NCBI GenBank assembly: GCA_009193035.1
Contig: SWDT01000102.1
Coordinates: 270,547 to 334,546, forward strand
DNA length: 64,000 nt
Direction: 5' to 3'
Source: Halicephalobus mephisto
Lineage: Eukaryota; Nematoda; Chromadorea; Rhabditida; Panagrolaimidae
Shown here one piece after another: positions 21,701 through 34,800 of the stretch (position 1 is the first letter of the stretch; each line of letters begins with the position of its first letter). The translations under genes were made by a program, and so were the position numbers. The notes beneath the pieces are model-generated. The model was given only the letters and a program-made list of their open reading frames with translations, was not told the origin of the DNA and did not search any database.

Positions 21701-24700
21701 CCGGATTCTGAAAATTCCAATAATAAAATGAACCAAATTTGGACTTCGGGATTGCTCCCAAGGATAATCCATTAAAACTAAGGCCTTTTTCGTTTTTATT
21801 TTACGCCTCATTTTCGTAATTGAAAACAAACCATGGGAAATTTAATTACAATAAAGGCAAAAAGTTAAAAATTTCGTGGCAAGAGACAATTTTGATTTGC
21901 GTCAATGTTGACAAATTGTTGAAAAATAAATATTAGGTCCTCAACCAAATTTTCTGAAAGTGAAACAAGTGTCTCGTTGTCCTGAAGATGGGAGAACAAG
22001 GACAACCTACGCCTCCTCCAACTTTTCGATTTTAAAATTTTAAAATTTTCCAACTTTTAAATTTCTAAATTCAAAATTTCTAAATTTAAAATTTAAAATC
22101 TTTAAATTTTCTAAATTTAAAATTTCTAAATTTCTAAATTTTCTAAATTTCTGAATTTCATTATTTTAAATTTTCTAAATTTCTAAATTTTAAATTTTCT
22201 AAATTTCTAAATTTCTAAATTTCTAAATTTTCTAAATTTTCTAAATTTTCAACTTTAAAATTTTTTAAAATTTTTTTAATTTTCTAACAAATATAGATGA
22301 ATTTTTTCTCGAAAAAATTACTTTAATGAATTATTTGTCAAATTACATTTGGTTATGGTCATACAGTTTTTAAAATTAAAAAAAAAACCATTTTTAGGAA
22401 ATTATTTTGACGTCATTTTTAGGACTTTTCAGAAAATTGAAATTTTTCATTTTAGATCATTTCAAAAATTTGTAATGGTTTTTTTGAATATTTAAAGCTT
22501 CTTGAAAATTTATAGAATTTTATATTGAATTTTGGAGGATTTTAGAAAATTTAATGACATTCCGGAAAACTTCAGAAGATTGTAGAAGATTCTAGGAAAT
22601 TTCAAAAGTCTCTAAAAATTTCAAAAAATATTTTTAAAAAATTTCAAAAATGTTTAAAAAGTTTCAAAAAATATTTTCAAAAATTTTCAAAAAGTTTTAC
22701 AAAATTTCAAAAATGTTTAAAAAATATTTTTAAAAATATTTCAAAAATTTCGAAAAATATTTTTTAAATTTTTGTATTTTTTAAAAATAAATAAAACTAA
22801 AAAAATTCAAAATTTAAAAAAATATTTTCGGAGAATTTTTAAAAAATCATAAATGTGTAAAAACAAAATAAAGGATTATATTGATGCTGAAAATTCGATC
22901 CAAATAATGCAATTGTTCGACCGAAACAGGTCAAAAACAGAAAAACTACTTTCGAAAGGCGTGAAATTTTACTTTGTAGTTACAGAGTATAAATCGGAAG
23001 ACCAAATTGACAATATGCTAAATTCAAAATGCACGCAAAAATTCTCCATTTTAAGAGTCGAAAATGTGTGTCTTCGAAATTTCGCGGAAACACTTGCTGA
23101 CTTCGAGTGCCCTGAAGCGGACTCAAGACAAACTTTCACGATTTGGGAATAAAACGCACGTCAAGTCCAAATAAACCGAAAAATCCAAAAAATCCAAAAA
23201 AATCGAAAAAATTTAAATAAATCGAAAAAATTTAAAAAATCTAAATAAACCGAAAAATCCAAAAAATTCCAAAAAAATCAAAAAAATTTAAATAAATCGA
23301 AAAAATTTAAATAAATCGAAAAATTTTAAAAATCTAAATAAATCCAGAAAATCCAAATAAGTCCAAATAAATCCAAAAAATCGAAAAAATTTAAATAAAT
23401 CGAAAAATTTGAAAAATCTAAATAAATCCAAAAAATCCAAAAAATTTAAATAAATCCAAAAATTCAAAAATCATTAATTTAGAAAAACTAAATTTTAAAA
23501 AATTTAAAATTAACCAATATAAAACTTTGGTTTTGAAGATTTTAAAGATCAAAAAAATACAATTTAAAAAAAATCAATTGAAAATTATACTTTTGTATTT
23601 AAAAAAACTTCAATTATTTTTTTAAAATTGAAAATTAATGTTTTTTAATTTTTAAAAAATAATCAATTGAAAATTTTACTTTTTTTTAATTTTAAAAAGA
23701 TCAAAAATTACAAAAAAAAATCTTTTTAAAAATTAATTTAAAAATATTCAATTGGGAATTTTAATTTTTTTTCAACAGTCTCAACATAATTAAAAAATTT
23801 TAAAAAAAATAAATGTAAAAAAATTTTAAAAAATCAATAAAAATATATTTTTTAAATTTAAGAAAAAATAAATGTAAAAAAATAAATTTTTTTTTGATTA
23901 AGTTTTAAAAAATAAATTTTAAAAAAATTTAAAAATAATCAATAAAATTTTGTTTTTTAAGTTTTAAAAAAATAAATAAATGTAAAAAATTTTATAAAAT
24001 AATTAATAAAGAATTATTTTTTTAATTTTAGAAAACAAGAAAAATTCGGAAAATAATCAATAAGAAATTTTGGTTTTTCTGAAGATTCTGAATAGACCTA
24101 AACATTTTTGGCGCCATACACGTGGCTGCCGAAGGCCTCAAAGATGAAAGCCTTCCTTCGTGTACACGTAAAATTGAGACCGCAGGAAAGAACATACTCA
24201 CGAGCGACATTGTGGCGTTATTCAGGACAGTAAACAAATGAAAGCATCGACCAGAAGAGCTGCCATTTGTTTCGTTTTTATGTGAAATCAATTTTAAAAA
24301 CCCAAAATGGCACATGTAATTTTATTTTATTTTTTTAAAAATTTTATGTTTAAAAAAAATCAAAATTTTATAATTTAAAAAAAATAAATTTTTATATTTA
24401 AAAAGAAATTAAAATTTTTATGTTAAAAAAATCAAATTTCTATAATTTAAAAAAATTAAATTTTTATATTTAAAAAAAATAAATTTTTATATTTAAAAAA
24501 ATTAAATTTTTATAATCTTTTAAATTTAAATTTTTATATTTAAGGGAAAATAAAAATTATAAACCAAAAAACACGAGATTATATATCCCATGACGAGTTT
24601 TCAGTCATATTATAAAATACAAAAATTATCCTGACACGAATCCGTGGAATTTTTTAGAAACTACCAGAACACGTGATTTCAGATTTTCATATAGAGGATT

Positions 24701-27700
24701 ATTATTAAATTCTAAGAGCTTAAAATTTTTTATAAAACTTTAAGACTCTAGAATCCTCTTGAAAATTATAAATTTTCTGAATTTTATAAAATTGTAAAAT
24801 TAAAATTTTTTTAGATGATTAAAAAAATAAAATTCTTTAATTTTATAAAAAAATCAATTTTTTAAAGTTTATAAAAAAATCAATTTTTTAAATTTTATAA
24901 AAAAATAATTTTTAATATTTTATAAAAAAATTAATTTTCTATGAATTTTAAAAACTTTAAGAAATTTCAGAAAACTTTAGAATTTTCAATAAATTTTTGA
25001 ATCATCTATAAAATAATAAAAAGTAATAAAAATTTTATGGATTTTAAAATACACAAAAAAGTTTCAACAATATTCTGGAAGATTCTGGAATCTTTAATAA
25101 AATTCAGAAATTTTAAATTTCCGTTAAAAATAAAAATATTCAAAAATTTTTATGAAATTCAAAAAATTTTAAAAATTAAAATATTAAAAAATTCCTTGTG
25201 AAATTTAGAAAATTCTAGAATCTTCAATAAAATTTTAAAATTTAAAATTTTCGTTAAAAATAAAAATGTTTAAAATTTTTAAAGAAATTCAGAAAACTTC
25301 AAAATTTTAAATTTTTGAAAATTTAGAAATTTTATTAAATTTTAGAAATTAAAAAATTTTAAATTTTTAAAAATTTAGAACTTTTTTATTAAATTTTAGA
25401 AAACTCCGAAATTTTAAATTTTTAAAAATTTAGAAATTTTTTATTAAATTTTAGAAATTTAAAAATTTGTCAAATTTTAGAAAACTCCGAAATTTTAAAT
25501 TTCACTGGATTTTAGAAAATTTAAAAACATTTATTGAATTTTTAAAAATTTTCATCGAATTTTTAGAATATTCTGAAAATTTTCGCGAAAGTGAAAATAT
25601 TTAAAGTTTTTTGTTGAATTTTGGAAGACTCTAAAAATTCAAATTTAACAAAATATGATTTATGAAAAAATTGATCGAAGAAAATTGTTCTTTGGTTATC
25701 TTTTTGAATATATTTTGAATAGACAGAAACAACCGTAAGACAGAAAACAGGGCACTCACGCAAAACGACGAAAGCACAACTTCTCAGAATTTGAAATTAC
25801 GGGACACACTGAAGCCAGATATGACTATGCACGTGGTCAGGCTCCTTTAGAGTCCCGACAAAATTCTCGTCCCCTCCGGCAAAACTCAAAAGAATTTATT
25901 CTGGAGTCTTCGAAACACGTAAAATTTCAAAATACTAATTAAATCCAAATAATTAAAGATTTATTTTTTCGATAAAATTTGAGAAAAAAGTACTTTGTGA
26001 ATTTTTGAGTTAATTTTATTTAAAAAAACCCATGTCAGTTCCGACGACTGAATCCACTTTGGCATGGGAAATTGAAAAAAGGATATCTGTGGAAGAAAAA
26101 ATAATAAAAATTTTTAATGAAAAGATTAAAATTCTAAAGGTTTCTAAAGTCTTCTAGAATCTTGTGGAAACGTTTAAAACAATTGGAAATATTTTTAGAA
26201 ATTTTTGGAATTGACATTTCAAATTAGGGATTCTAAAAAGTCCTAAAAATTTGTTTCAAAGAAATTTAAAAAATTATTTTTATTATTTTAAATATAATTT
26301 TAAATATTTTTAATTTTAATAAAAGTTTCAAAAATTCGTTTCAAAAAAACAAAAAAATTTATTTTTATTATTTTAAATACAATTTTTAAATAATTTAAAT
26401 TTTAATAAAAGTTTCAAAAATTCGTTTCAAAAAAACAAAAAAATTTATTTTTATTATTTTAAATACAATTTTTAAATATTTTTAATTTTAATAAAAGTCT
26501 CAAAAATTCGTTTCAAAAAAACAAAAAAATTTATTTTTATTTTTTCATAAAAATATAATTTTCAAGATTTTTAAAAAATATTTTTAAATTTATTTTTAAT
26601 TTTGTAATAAAAGTTATTTTTAAATTTAATAAAGTCCTAAAAATTCTTTTTGAAAAAAATTTATTTTTATTTTTTTATAAAAATATAATTTCAAAAGTTT
26701 TTAATCTATTTTTAATTTTGTAATAAAAGTTATTTTTAATTTTAATAAAAACTTAATTTTGTGAATTCTAAAAAGTCCCAAAAACCAAAAAGTTTATTTC
26801 CATTTTTTATAAAAATAAAATTTTATGTTTTTTAAAATGTTAAAAATTCATTGAAACAATTAAGTAACAACGTCAATTTTTGTTTTTTATGATATCGTAA
26901 TTTTGAGTTGAAAAAAACTGAAAATTTATGAAAGTAATTAAAAAATAAACTTTTGAATCATTCGAAAAATATTCAAAATTCAATATTCAAAAGGTCAAAA
27001 AACACAATTTGAGTTAAATATCCACAATGCAACATTCGCTTGACCGAATCCGAATATCCAAATTTTCAAAAATCCGATTTTTCAAAAATCCGAATTTCCA
27101 AAAATCTAAAAATTTTCAAAAATCCAAATTTCCAAATTTTTAAAAATCCGATTTTTCAAAATCTAAAAATCTGAATTTTTTAATATTTGAATTTCCAAAT
27201 TTTCAAATGTCCAAAAATCCGAATTTTCAAAAATCCAAATGTCCAAAAATCCAGCAATCCAAATGTTTAAATATCCTAGAAAATTTAAAAAATATTTTAA
27301 AATTTTCCCTAAGTTTCGAAACGTATTAGTTTTTTTTTTTTGCAGAATTCTAATAAAACAAAAATGGAATTTAAATTTTAGAAGACATCAAATTCAGAAT
27401 GAGAATCGCGTTTTTTTCGAGAAATAATGTTCATCAGTTCCATGGTTTGCCTTTGAGTGTTTCAAATGGATCTTAAGTAAACAATATTGTCGGTGATGGG
27501 ACCAGTCATGTCAAATAAAAATGTGATTAAAAGACCAAGACACGTTTCTTCAATTGAACCACGAGAACATGTTCAAAAATATTAAAAATAAAAAATATTA
27601 AAAATTATAAAAATATTAAGTATTAAAAATATTAAAAATAATAAAAATATTAAAAATAAAAAGTATTAAAAATGAAAAATATTAAAAATAATAAAAATAT

Positions 27701-30700
27701 TAAATATTAAAAATAAAAAATACTAAAAACAAAAAATATTAAAAATATTAAGAAATTATAAAATTATAAAATTAAAAATATTATAAAATTTAAAAATTAT
27801 AAAATTTATAAAATTAAAAATATTTCTAAAAATTTAGAAATTATAAAATTTAAAAAATTTAAAATGTTAGAAAATTTTAAAAATTGTAAAATTTTAAATA
27901 TTTTAAAAAATATTAAATTTTAAAATTGGAAAATTTTTTGAAGAAATCTAAATTTACAAAAGTGGTTTTTTCTAAATAATTTTGAAGAATTTAATAAAGT
28001 AAATTGACGGTTTTTTGATGTATCGGAAAATACCAAAGAACGAAAGGTTGCAAATCAATACTTATTTTGGAAATTATATTGTTCAAAAAATCAAAACCAA
28101 AGGTTATTCTAAAAATACTTCAAGAAAAATTTTGAGATTTTTTAAATTGTAAATTTCAGAAATTTCTCAATTTTAAAGTTTTAAATTTTTTTGAAATTTT
28201 AAAATTTAAAAAATTTTTATGAAATTTTAGAAAATTTCAGAGTTCAGTTAGATTCTGAAAAATTCAAGAAGCTTTTTTGAAACGTTCTGAAAATTTCAAT
28301 GAAATTCTGAAGCCTTCCATAAGATCCTAAAAATGCCCACGGAATTTTAAAAATGTTTAAAATATTCTACTGGATTCTAGAAGATTGTATTTTTACAAAG
28401 TCTTCAAAAATTTTAAAAATGTCAATCAAATTTTGGAAATTCTAACAAAATTCTAGAAGATTCCGCTTCAGTAAAGTCTCTGAAAATTCTAAGAAGACCT
28501 ATTAAATTCTAGAAATTCCTAACTATTCTGACAAGATTCTAGAAGATTCCGCTTCTACAAAGTCCTTGAAAATTCTAAAAATTCTAACAAAATTTTAGAA
28601 GATTCCGCTTCAGTAAAGTCTCTGAAAATTCTAAGAAGACCTATTAAATTCTAGAAATTCCTAACTATTCTGACAAGATTCTAGAAGATTCCGCTTCTAC
28701 AAAGTCCTTGAAAATTCTAAAAATTCTAACAAAATTTTAGAAGATTCCGCTTCTGCAAAGTCCTTGAAAATTCTAGAAATACCCACTAGATTCTGAAAAT
28801 TCCTAAAAATTCTAACAAAATTCTAGAAGATTCCGCTTCTACAAAGTTCTTGAAAATTCTAGAAATATCCACCAGATTCTGGAAATTCCTAACTATTCCG
28901 ACAAGATTCTGATGAACTTCACGTATGCTTGTAAAATTCTCAAAACCTCAGAAATACCTACTAAATTGTAGAAAGTTCTAACATGAACAAAAGTCCAATA
29001 ACACTTATTTCGAGAACAGGGAAAAATAAGCATCACCTTGCTGTAAGGACGGAAAACGCTAATTTTGACAACTGCTGTTTGTTGAACTTTTGAAAATCAG
29101 GCAAGTTAAGCCTTAAATTGCCCAAAAAGTACAATTTCAAAAACTGACACAGTTTCTTGGGATGATTTCGTAATAAAAAACTTAAACTTACGTAAACTCG
29201 AAAATACATTTTGAGTCATCGAAAGAAAAACTTGGGATTGCCGAGCGAGTCGTTTTTGTTCTTCTATGTTGGCCACGATGGACATCAAAGTCCCTATCAT
29301 CTGGAGATGGGGCATAATGCAGGCCAATTCTGTAGCACTGGATTCCTTGGATTGATGAACAATAAAAAGTGCAGTTTTAAAATTGGATCTTGCTTGGATA
29401 GCGAACAACGAACAAGGCGGTAATTTGTCTTCTTGTTTCGGAAGCGAAGCCCCCAACTCCTTCGCTATCAACCTTAGTCTACTTCTCAATTGCTAAAAAT
29501 CATCCATAAATAAGTTTTTTTAAAAATAAACTTTTTTAAATTTAAAAAAATATTTTTTAATTTTTTAAAAATTTTCTAAAAAATAAACTTTTTTTTAAAT
29601 TAAAAAAAATATTTATAAATTTTTTAAAAATTTTCTAAAAAATAAACTTTTTTAAATTTAAAAAAATATTTTTTAATTTTTTTAAAATTTTCTGAAATAA
29701 ATTTTTTTAAATTTTCTAAAAAAAGAACTTTTTTTAATTTAAATATTTTTTAATTTTTTCTAAAATAAACTTTTTTTAAATTTTCTGAAATAAATTTTTT
29801 CTAAAATAAATGTTTTTTAATTTTTTGAAAATGATTTTTAAATTATTTTTTTTAATTTTTCGAAAAATTTTTAAAAATTATTACTTCTGGAATTTTTTTC
29901 AAATGAATCTGAATCGGACGACGTTCTCCAGAATCAGAATTCAAACTGCCTTTTAAAGAACTGCATGGAGCTTCTGAAAGTTCAGTGGCTTCAGAAATCA
30001 GAATATTCAACAAAGAAGAATCGCCACAGAGAATTGGATCTTTGAGGAGTTTTTCGCCTGCAACTTGACAAAAACACGAAATCCATTCTGTTGATAACAA
30101 TATAAAAGCTGCTCCTTGAGAATTGGATTGTGTTTTAATCTGTAAATATAATTTATAAAAAATTTCAAAAATAACAAACCCAATTATTTAAAACTTGTTG
30201 AAAATGGATCATGTCGGGATTGCTGGCGGCTATATCTGTAGCGAATTGTTCAAAATTTAAATTATATTCATGGATATTTCCAAAAAATTGGTTCGGATTA
30301 TTTTTAGTAAGATCTCCATTTCGGGGGTAGACGGGGGACAGGGCAACAGCCACGTCCTCGAACGAGACGGGGCTCGTCGGGGCGGGGGTCTCCTTGTCCG
30401 ACTTCCTCACTCGGACTTTTACAGTAGGAACACCTCTGAAGTACCCTAATTGTGATTAAAAAGACAAGGAAATTACAACCTCGGAATACTTCCATCACGG
30501 GTCTCGAACGGAAGTAGAGGCGTCGTCAGGGGACTTATTTTCGGACGCAACATTTTATCTTTTGTGTCGTACGGGGGAGGAGAAGTACCCCCCATAGGGG
30601 CCGAAGGGTACCGGAATCTGGAAGCCACGTCGTTCCCGAACACCAGTGCAACGCCTTCGGGGTCCTTGTGCCCCACATCCCTCAGGTCGGCCTCCGTCAA

Positions 30701-30811
30701 CAAGGGCATCAAGGACACTTTTCTCCTGGCCGGGATAGATTCGTCATTTTCGGTCCCGGATTGGACAGAAAGTCTCGATTTATGTTGGGATGGATGATTT
30801 TTGGGGTTCAT
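15709..30811 (-). CDS. pde-2: PDE2-type cyclic nucleotide phosphodiesterase with GAF domains (1058 aa, 14 exons)
   Basis: Exons: 30811-30480, 30435-30195, 30139-29885, 29492-29192, 20465-20039, 19235-19065, 19013-18928, 18224-18109, 18060-17830, 17728-17468, 17424-17202, 16693-16581, 16535-16390, 15982-15709; all phases match. It hydrolyses 3',5'-cyclic nucleotides. Residues ~190-370 are a divergent GAF-A ([11 protein letters not shown]). ~510-640 are GAF-B with the nucleotide-binding signature NK...F...DE (N615, K616, F622, D626, E627). ~720-1000 are the catalytic domain: YHNWSH (His752, His756), [11 protein letters not shown] (His792, Asp793, Asn801), the metal Asp865 in ILATD, and [10 protein letters not shown]. 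The order GAF-A/GAF-B/catalytic and the residue pattern match animal PDE2. Exon 5 inserts ~130 Ser/Cys-rich residues in the GAF-A to GAF-B linker, after an 8.7-kb intron with a weak acceptor. The start ATG follows TTTGTCAG|GGTT, a cis- or trans-splice site. The intron between exons 9 and 10 has a GC donor. Confidence 0.92.
16690..16945. repeat. 24-25-bp tandem repeat in a pde-2 intron
   Basis: About ten copies of ATCATTGTTATTTTATTTTT plus AAAA between exons 11 and 12. It produces an artefactual plus-strand frame (IIVILF repeats). Confidence 0.85.
17729..17829 (-). other. GC-AG intron of pde-2 with internal short repeat
   Basis: Exon 9 ends ATG TTC AAG and the intron opens GCGAGT; the acceptor is ATTTTAG. 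Use of the nearby GT (four bases on) would shift the frame, whereas the GC donor joins in frame the two halves of a conserved PDE2 segment. The intron contains about three copies of TTAAACTTCGAAAATCGAAA (plus strand). Confidence 0.85.
18340..18900. repeat. Low-complexity intron with TTTTAAATTTTTGAATT-type tandem units
   Basis: This is the intron between exons 7 and 8 of pde-2. The last 130 bases are a simple tandem of AATTTTTAAATTTTGAATTT units. No coding signal. Confidence 0.8.
19287..19995. mobile_element. Foldback/MITE-like dispersed repeat, copy 1 plus a partial second copy
   Basis: 19287-19790 matches 41675-42187 almost base for base, in an intron of another gene; 19812-19995 repeats the 3' part. 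The element contains self-complementary stretches (GATTCTGATTTCAGATCC against TAATCTGAAATCAGAATCC), so each copy can fold on itself. No open reading frame. It lies in the pde-2 intron between exons 5 and 6. Confidence 0.75.
22853..23152 (+). CDS. Nested intronic ORF, unknown protein (99 aa)
   Basis: An ATG-to-TAA frame of ordinary codon composition sits on the strand opposite to pde-2, inside its 8.7-kb intron, with low-complexity sequence on both sides. The predicted protein is charged and soluble, with segments such as [17 protein letters not shown] and [19 protein letters not shown]; no signal peptide, membrane helix or motif I recognise. It has no intron. It may be an orphan gene, a retrocopy or a captured exon. 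The switch from low-complexity DNA to normal codons exactly over the frame is the main support. Confidence 0.5.
   Translation: MCKNKIKDYIDAENSIQIMQLFDRNRSKTEKLLSKGVKFYFVVTEYKSEDQIDNMLNSKCTQKFSILRVENVCLRNFAETLADFECPEADSRQTFTIWE
28440..28910. repeat. 142-bp tandem repeat in pde-2 intron 4
   Basis: GATTCCGCTTCAGTAAAG recurs at 28459 and 28601, and the 142 bases between are repeated essentially without change. Shorter related units (AGATTCCGCTTCTACAAAGT) continue to about 28910. The identity suggests a recent duplication. Confidence 0.85.
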
Positions 30812-31804
30812 AACCCTGACAAATATTTAAAAATAACGTTTTTTTTAATTTAAAAAACGCGTCTCGGTCAAAACAAACAATCAATACAAAAATGGCCGAA
30901 AAAGAAAAAACCAAACGACAAAAGCTATCCGTTATTTTCCTCCAGAACTCCAATAACCAGAAAAATATTGCCTCAGGGCAGAAGCATGCCACAATTTCCA
31001 ATAAAAAAATAATAAAAATATTCGAAATAAATATGATTATGAAATTTTTTTTAACGAGATTTTTAAAATTAAAAAAATAAAAATTCTTAAATTTTCCAAA
31101 TTCAAAAAAATAAAAATTTTCAAAATTAAAAAAAATAAATTCTCAAATTTTGAAATTTTAAATTTAAAAAAAAATAAAATTTTAAAAAATTCTTAAATTT
31201 TAAAATTGAAAAAAATTAAAATTTAAAAAAAATGAAAGTTTTTTAAATTTAAAAAAATCAAAAACTTTCAAAATTTTAAATAATTAAAATTTTTTAAGAA
31301 TTTCGAAAGCTTTTACAAAACATCGATGAACATAAAAAATGAGAGTTGTTAGAAATGGTCTCGACACGAATTTCCGGAATTTTTTAGAAACAAGTTTGGT
31401 TGAAAATTTTTTTAAATTTTTTACTGAATTTTAAAAATTCAATGAATTCTAAAAATATCAAAAAATTTAATTTAAAAATATCCAAAAATATTTTTTAATT
31501 TTTCAACTTAAAAATGTTCAAAAAAAAGTTTTTTAATTTCAAAGTATTTTTAAAATTTAATAAATTTTTTAATTTTAAAAATAAAAAAGTATTTTAAAAT
31601 CTTTTTAATTTTAGAAATTTCTTTGAATTTAAAAAATATAATTTTTTGAAATATTTGAAAAATAAAAAATAAATAAAAATCATAAATTTTTTATTTACAT
31701 TGTTCTTTATTAAAAAATAAACGTGGACTAGGGAGAAATTTATTCAAAAAACTGACAGGAAAAGGGCAAACTATTATGTATTGATCCCTGCTCCATCCAG
31801 CGTT

Positions 31805-34800
31805 TCAAACACGTTTCAATTGGAAGCAAGTTAGCCATAAGTGCTCAAAATGCCGTCCAGTATTTTTACCTAAGAAAAAAGTCGTCTAAAGTGAAGTCGA
31901 GAATCTGTCGTTAAAGTTTTTTTTGAAGAAAACTAACTTAATGACGTAGTTAGAAGCAATTTCGGCTCCAGAGGGCCAGTTAAATCAATCAAGACCGCAG
32001 CTGGTTTCGAAATAAAAAAATCTAAATTAAAAAAAACAAAAATCTTAAAAAAATAAAAGTAAAAATTAAAGAAAAATTAAAATTAAAATCTTAAAAACTT
32101 TAAAATTAAAAAAATTAAAGTAAAAATTTAAAAAAAATTAAATTAAAAAAATTAAAATAAAAATTTAAAAAAAATTAAACTATTAAAAAATTTAAATTTA
32201 AAAAAAATGAAATTAAAAAAAATTAAAATATTAAAAAATTTTAATTTAAATTTAAAAAAAATTAAAATCTTAGAAAATTTTAATTTAAAAAAAAATTAAA
32301 ATTAAAATTTTAAAAAATTAAAATTTTTTAAAAAATTAAAAAAGTTGTTTTAAAACTTTTGTGAGAAAAAGTTTCGAGTAATCCAAAAACAAATAAATCA
32401 AGAAGCATCTGTTTGAATTTCTCAAAAAATAAAATTTTTGAAGTTATAAAAATCTTTTCTACCACGTTTATTTTGATGAACAATTTTCAAAGACAGAGTT
32501 CGGGCCACGAGTGATCGAAAGCTCGAACAAAACGGGCATTGCCGACCGGAATCGCGACGGACCGACAAGTGCATGTTCCTCGAAGACTTAGCCGTTGTCA
32601 TTGTGAATCAATCAAATTCCAAAAATCGTTTATTTATCACAATTAGATTTTTTTTTGAGGAAAAATGTGATTTGGAGGTAATTTTAAAATTTTTCAAAAC
32701 AAGTTTCGATCATGAATGAAATTTTTTTTCGCGAATGATCTTAGATCTTTTAAAACGAGGAAAATCACGTTAAAGAACTTTAATAATATTGTCAAAAACA
32801 CAAATATCGATTTTTCGATAAAAACTACAAAATTCATCAAATTCAAATTTTTGGTTTAAAAATGTTCAAAAATCACAAAAACAAAATTTTCAACAAACAG
32901 ATCATCGAAAATTATTTTTATAAAAAAATAAAAAAATTCAAAAAAATAAAAATAAAAAATTTAGAAATTTAAAAAAATTTAAAAAAACAAAAATAAAAAA
33001 AATTTCGGCCGCCTTTGATTAAAAATAATGAAGAGGTTTTCTAGTGGAAAAACACTACTTTCCTGAGGCATTTTTCTTCGTTAAAATTTACACTATTGTA
33101 ATTTTCATAAATTTTGAAAATCATAAGATGTCGAAATGTTTTGAAATTTTTCAAATATTTTGAAATTCTAAAAAGTTTCGAAATATTTTTAAATTCTAAA
33201 AATTTCATAAAATCCTAAAATTTTCAAAAAATTCTAAAATTTTCAAAAAATCCTCAAAATTTCATAAAATTCTAAAATTTTCATAAAATTCTAAAATTGA
33301 CTTTTAATTTTACAATACTATAATTATGGACTTATACCTAAAATCGACAATCCTAAAAGTCCTAAAAAGATATAAAAATTCGTTTTAAAAAAACTTCATG
33401 GTGATAGTCACGTCCTATTTTTTAATAGTACAATTAAAAAAATACATTTAATTGTCTCAAAATGAATTTCTAAAATATCATAAAAGATATTCAAAAATTT
33501 AAAATATTTAAAATATTTGAAAATAAAAATTTTAAAAAATTTAAAATATTTCAAAAATATAAAAATATAAAATATTTAAAAAATATAAAATATTTGAAAA
33601 CTTAAAAATATAAAATTTTAAAAATATAAAAATATTCGAAAATTTCAAATATTTAAAAATTTAAAGTTTGAAAATTTCAAATATTTCAAATTTGATTATA
33701 AAATTATATTATTATGACATTGTAGAATTTAAAATTTAAGGTATGAAAGACCAAGGTCGAAAAAATTGAGGAATAAGAACTTTGACCTTCTGAGGGTACT
33801 GAAGTTGAGTGGTTTATTTGTCCTAGAGAGTAAAAGATCAAATGGAACCTGTTTTTTCCGACGACATAAAACCCGAACCAATTTGGAAAATCATAAGGAA
33901 GCAGAACTGTCGATTTCTCGAAATCTTCCATTTTCGAATTTGAATTTTTTGACTTTCGAATTAGAATTAATTTGATTCAAATCGAACTAATTTGATTCAA
34001 ATTCGGATTCCTTGATTTTCGAAGTAGAAATAATTTGATCCGAATTTGAATTTTTTGATTTTTAAATTAGAATTAATTTGATTCGAATCGAACTAATTTG
34101 ATTCAAATTTGGATTCTTCAATTTTCGAAGTAGAAATAATTTGATCCGAATTTGGATTTTTTGATTTTCGAATTAATTTGATTCAAATCGAACTAACTTG
34201 AATCAAATTTGGATTCTTCAATTTCCGAATTTGAACTTATTCGATTCAAATCGTCAATTTCTGAATTCTAACTTTTCAATTTCCGAACCAAACTAATTCG
34301 GTCAGAATCCTTGATTTTCGAATTGGAATCTGTTCGAAATCGACAGCTCTGTGAGGAAATCGTACTTACCTAAGATGTTCCTGACTTCTTCTCGTATCGT
34401 TTCATCATCGTCGTTGATTTCTGCGAAAATTTCAAATGAATCTATTCTTCGAAGATCACTTAAAGAACATTTTGGAGAAAGGGCCACGGTGTCGGAAAGT
34501 CTTCGGCCGATTCTGTAGCTCCGGATCGAAGCTATCGAAGGTTTTTGAATTTTTTCTGCTGAATAAACACTAGCCGGACAAGAATTTTTTTTGGATTTTT
34601 CACATCCTAATGGAGTAGTTTCAAATTTCTGTTTTAATCGTTTTTTATCTTTTTGTCGAACAACAACTACGTGTTCAATGTTCGGAACTGCATTGATCGG
34701 GGAAATTTTCCGGCCGTTTTTTATGGCAACATTCGGTGATCGAGCTTAAAATGTTCAAAAATCAAAAAATATATTTTTAAAAACTACATACATCCTGGAT

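Larger units (their letters stand above)
20466..29191. other. 8.7-kb pde-2 intron 4: low-complexity DNA with a few normal-complexity islands
   Basis: Apart from the nested ORF (22853-23152), normal-complexity islands occur at 20640-20765, 21770-22025, 24075-24315, 25735-25925 and 27425-27575. On the minus strand, 20640-20765 carries a 25-codon ATG frame (MSDLISRDF...). 24315-24195 carries an ATG frame (MCHFGFLKL...) ending at an excellent donor CTC|GTGAGT in phase 0, which does not suit exon 5. These may be alternative first exons, enhancers or relics. The rest is AT-rich low complexity. Confidence 0.5.

Noticed and set aside
30304..30498. 64-codon minus-strand frame crossing the first pde-2 intron
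   Set aside because: Wrong frame; the phase-correct join from 30480 to 30435 gives continuous PDE2-like sequence.
31740..31800. Minus-strand ATG frame (MANLLPIETCLKRW...) near 31.8 kb as a separate small gene
   Set aside because: The overlapping frame ending at 31805 is explained better as the last exon of the unidentified gene, with matching splice phase and an AATAAA downstream.
33704..33931. 75-codon minus-strand frame with ATG (MEDFEKSTVLL...)
   Set aside because: Partly in low-complexity sequence, no coherent splice links; an internal piece (GQINHSTSVPSE) could be a small exon but evidence is too thin.
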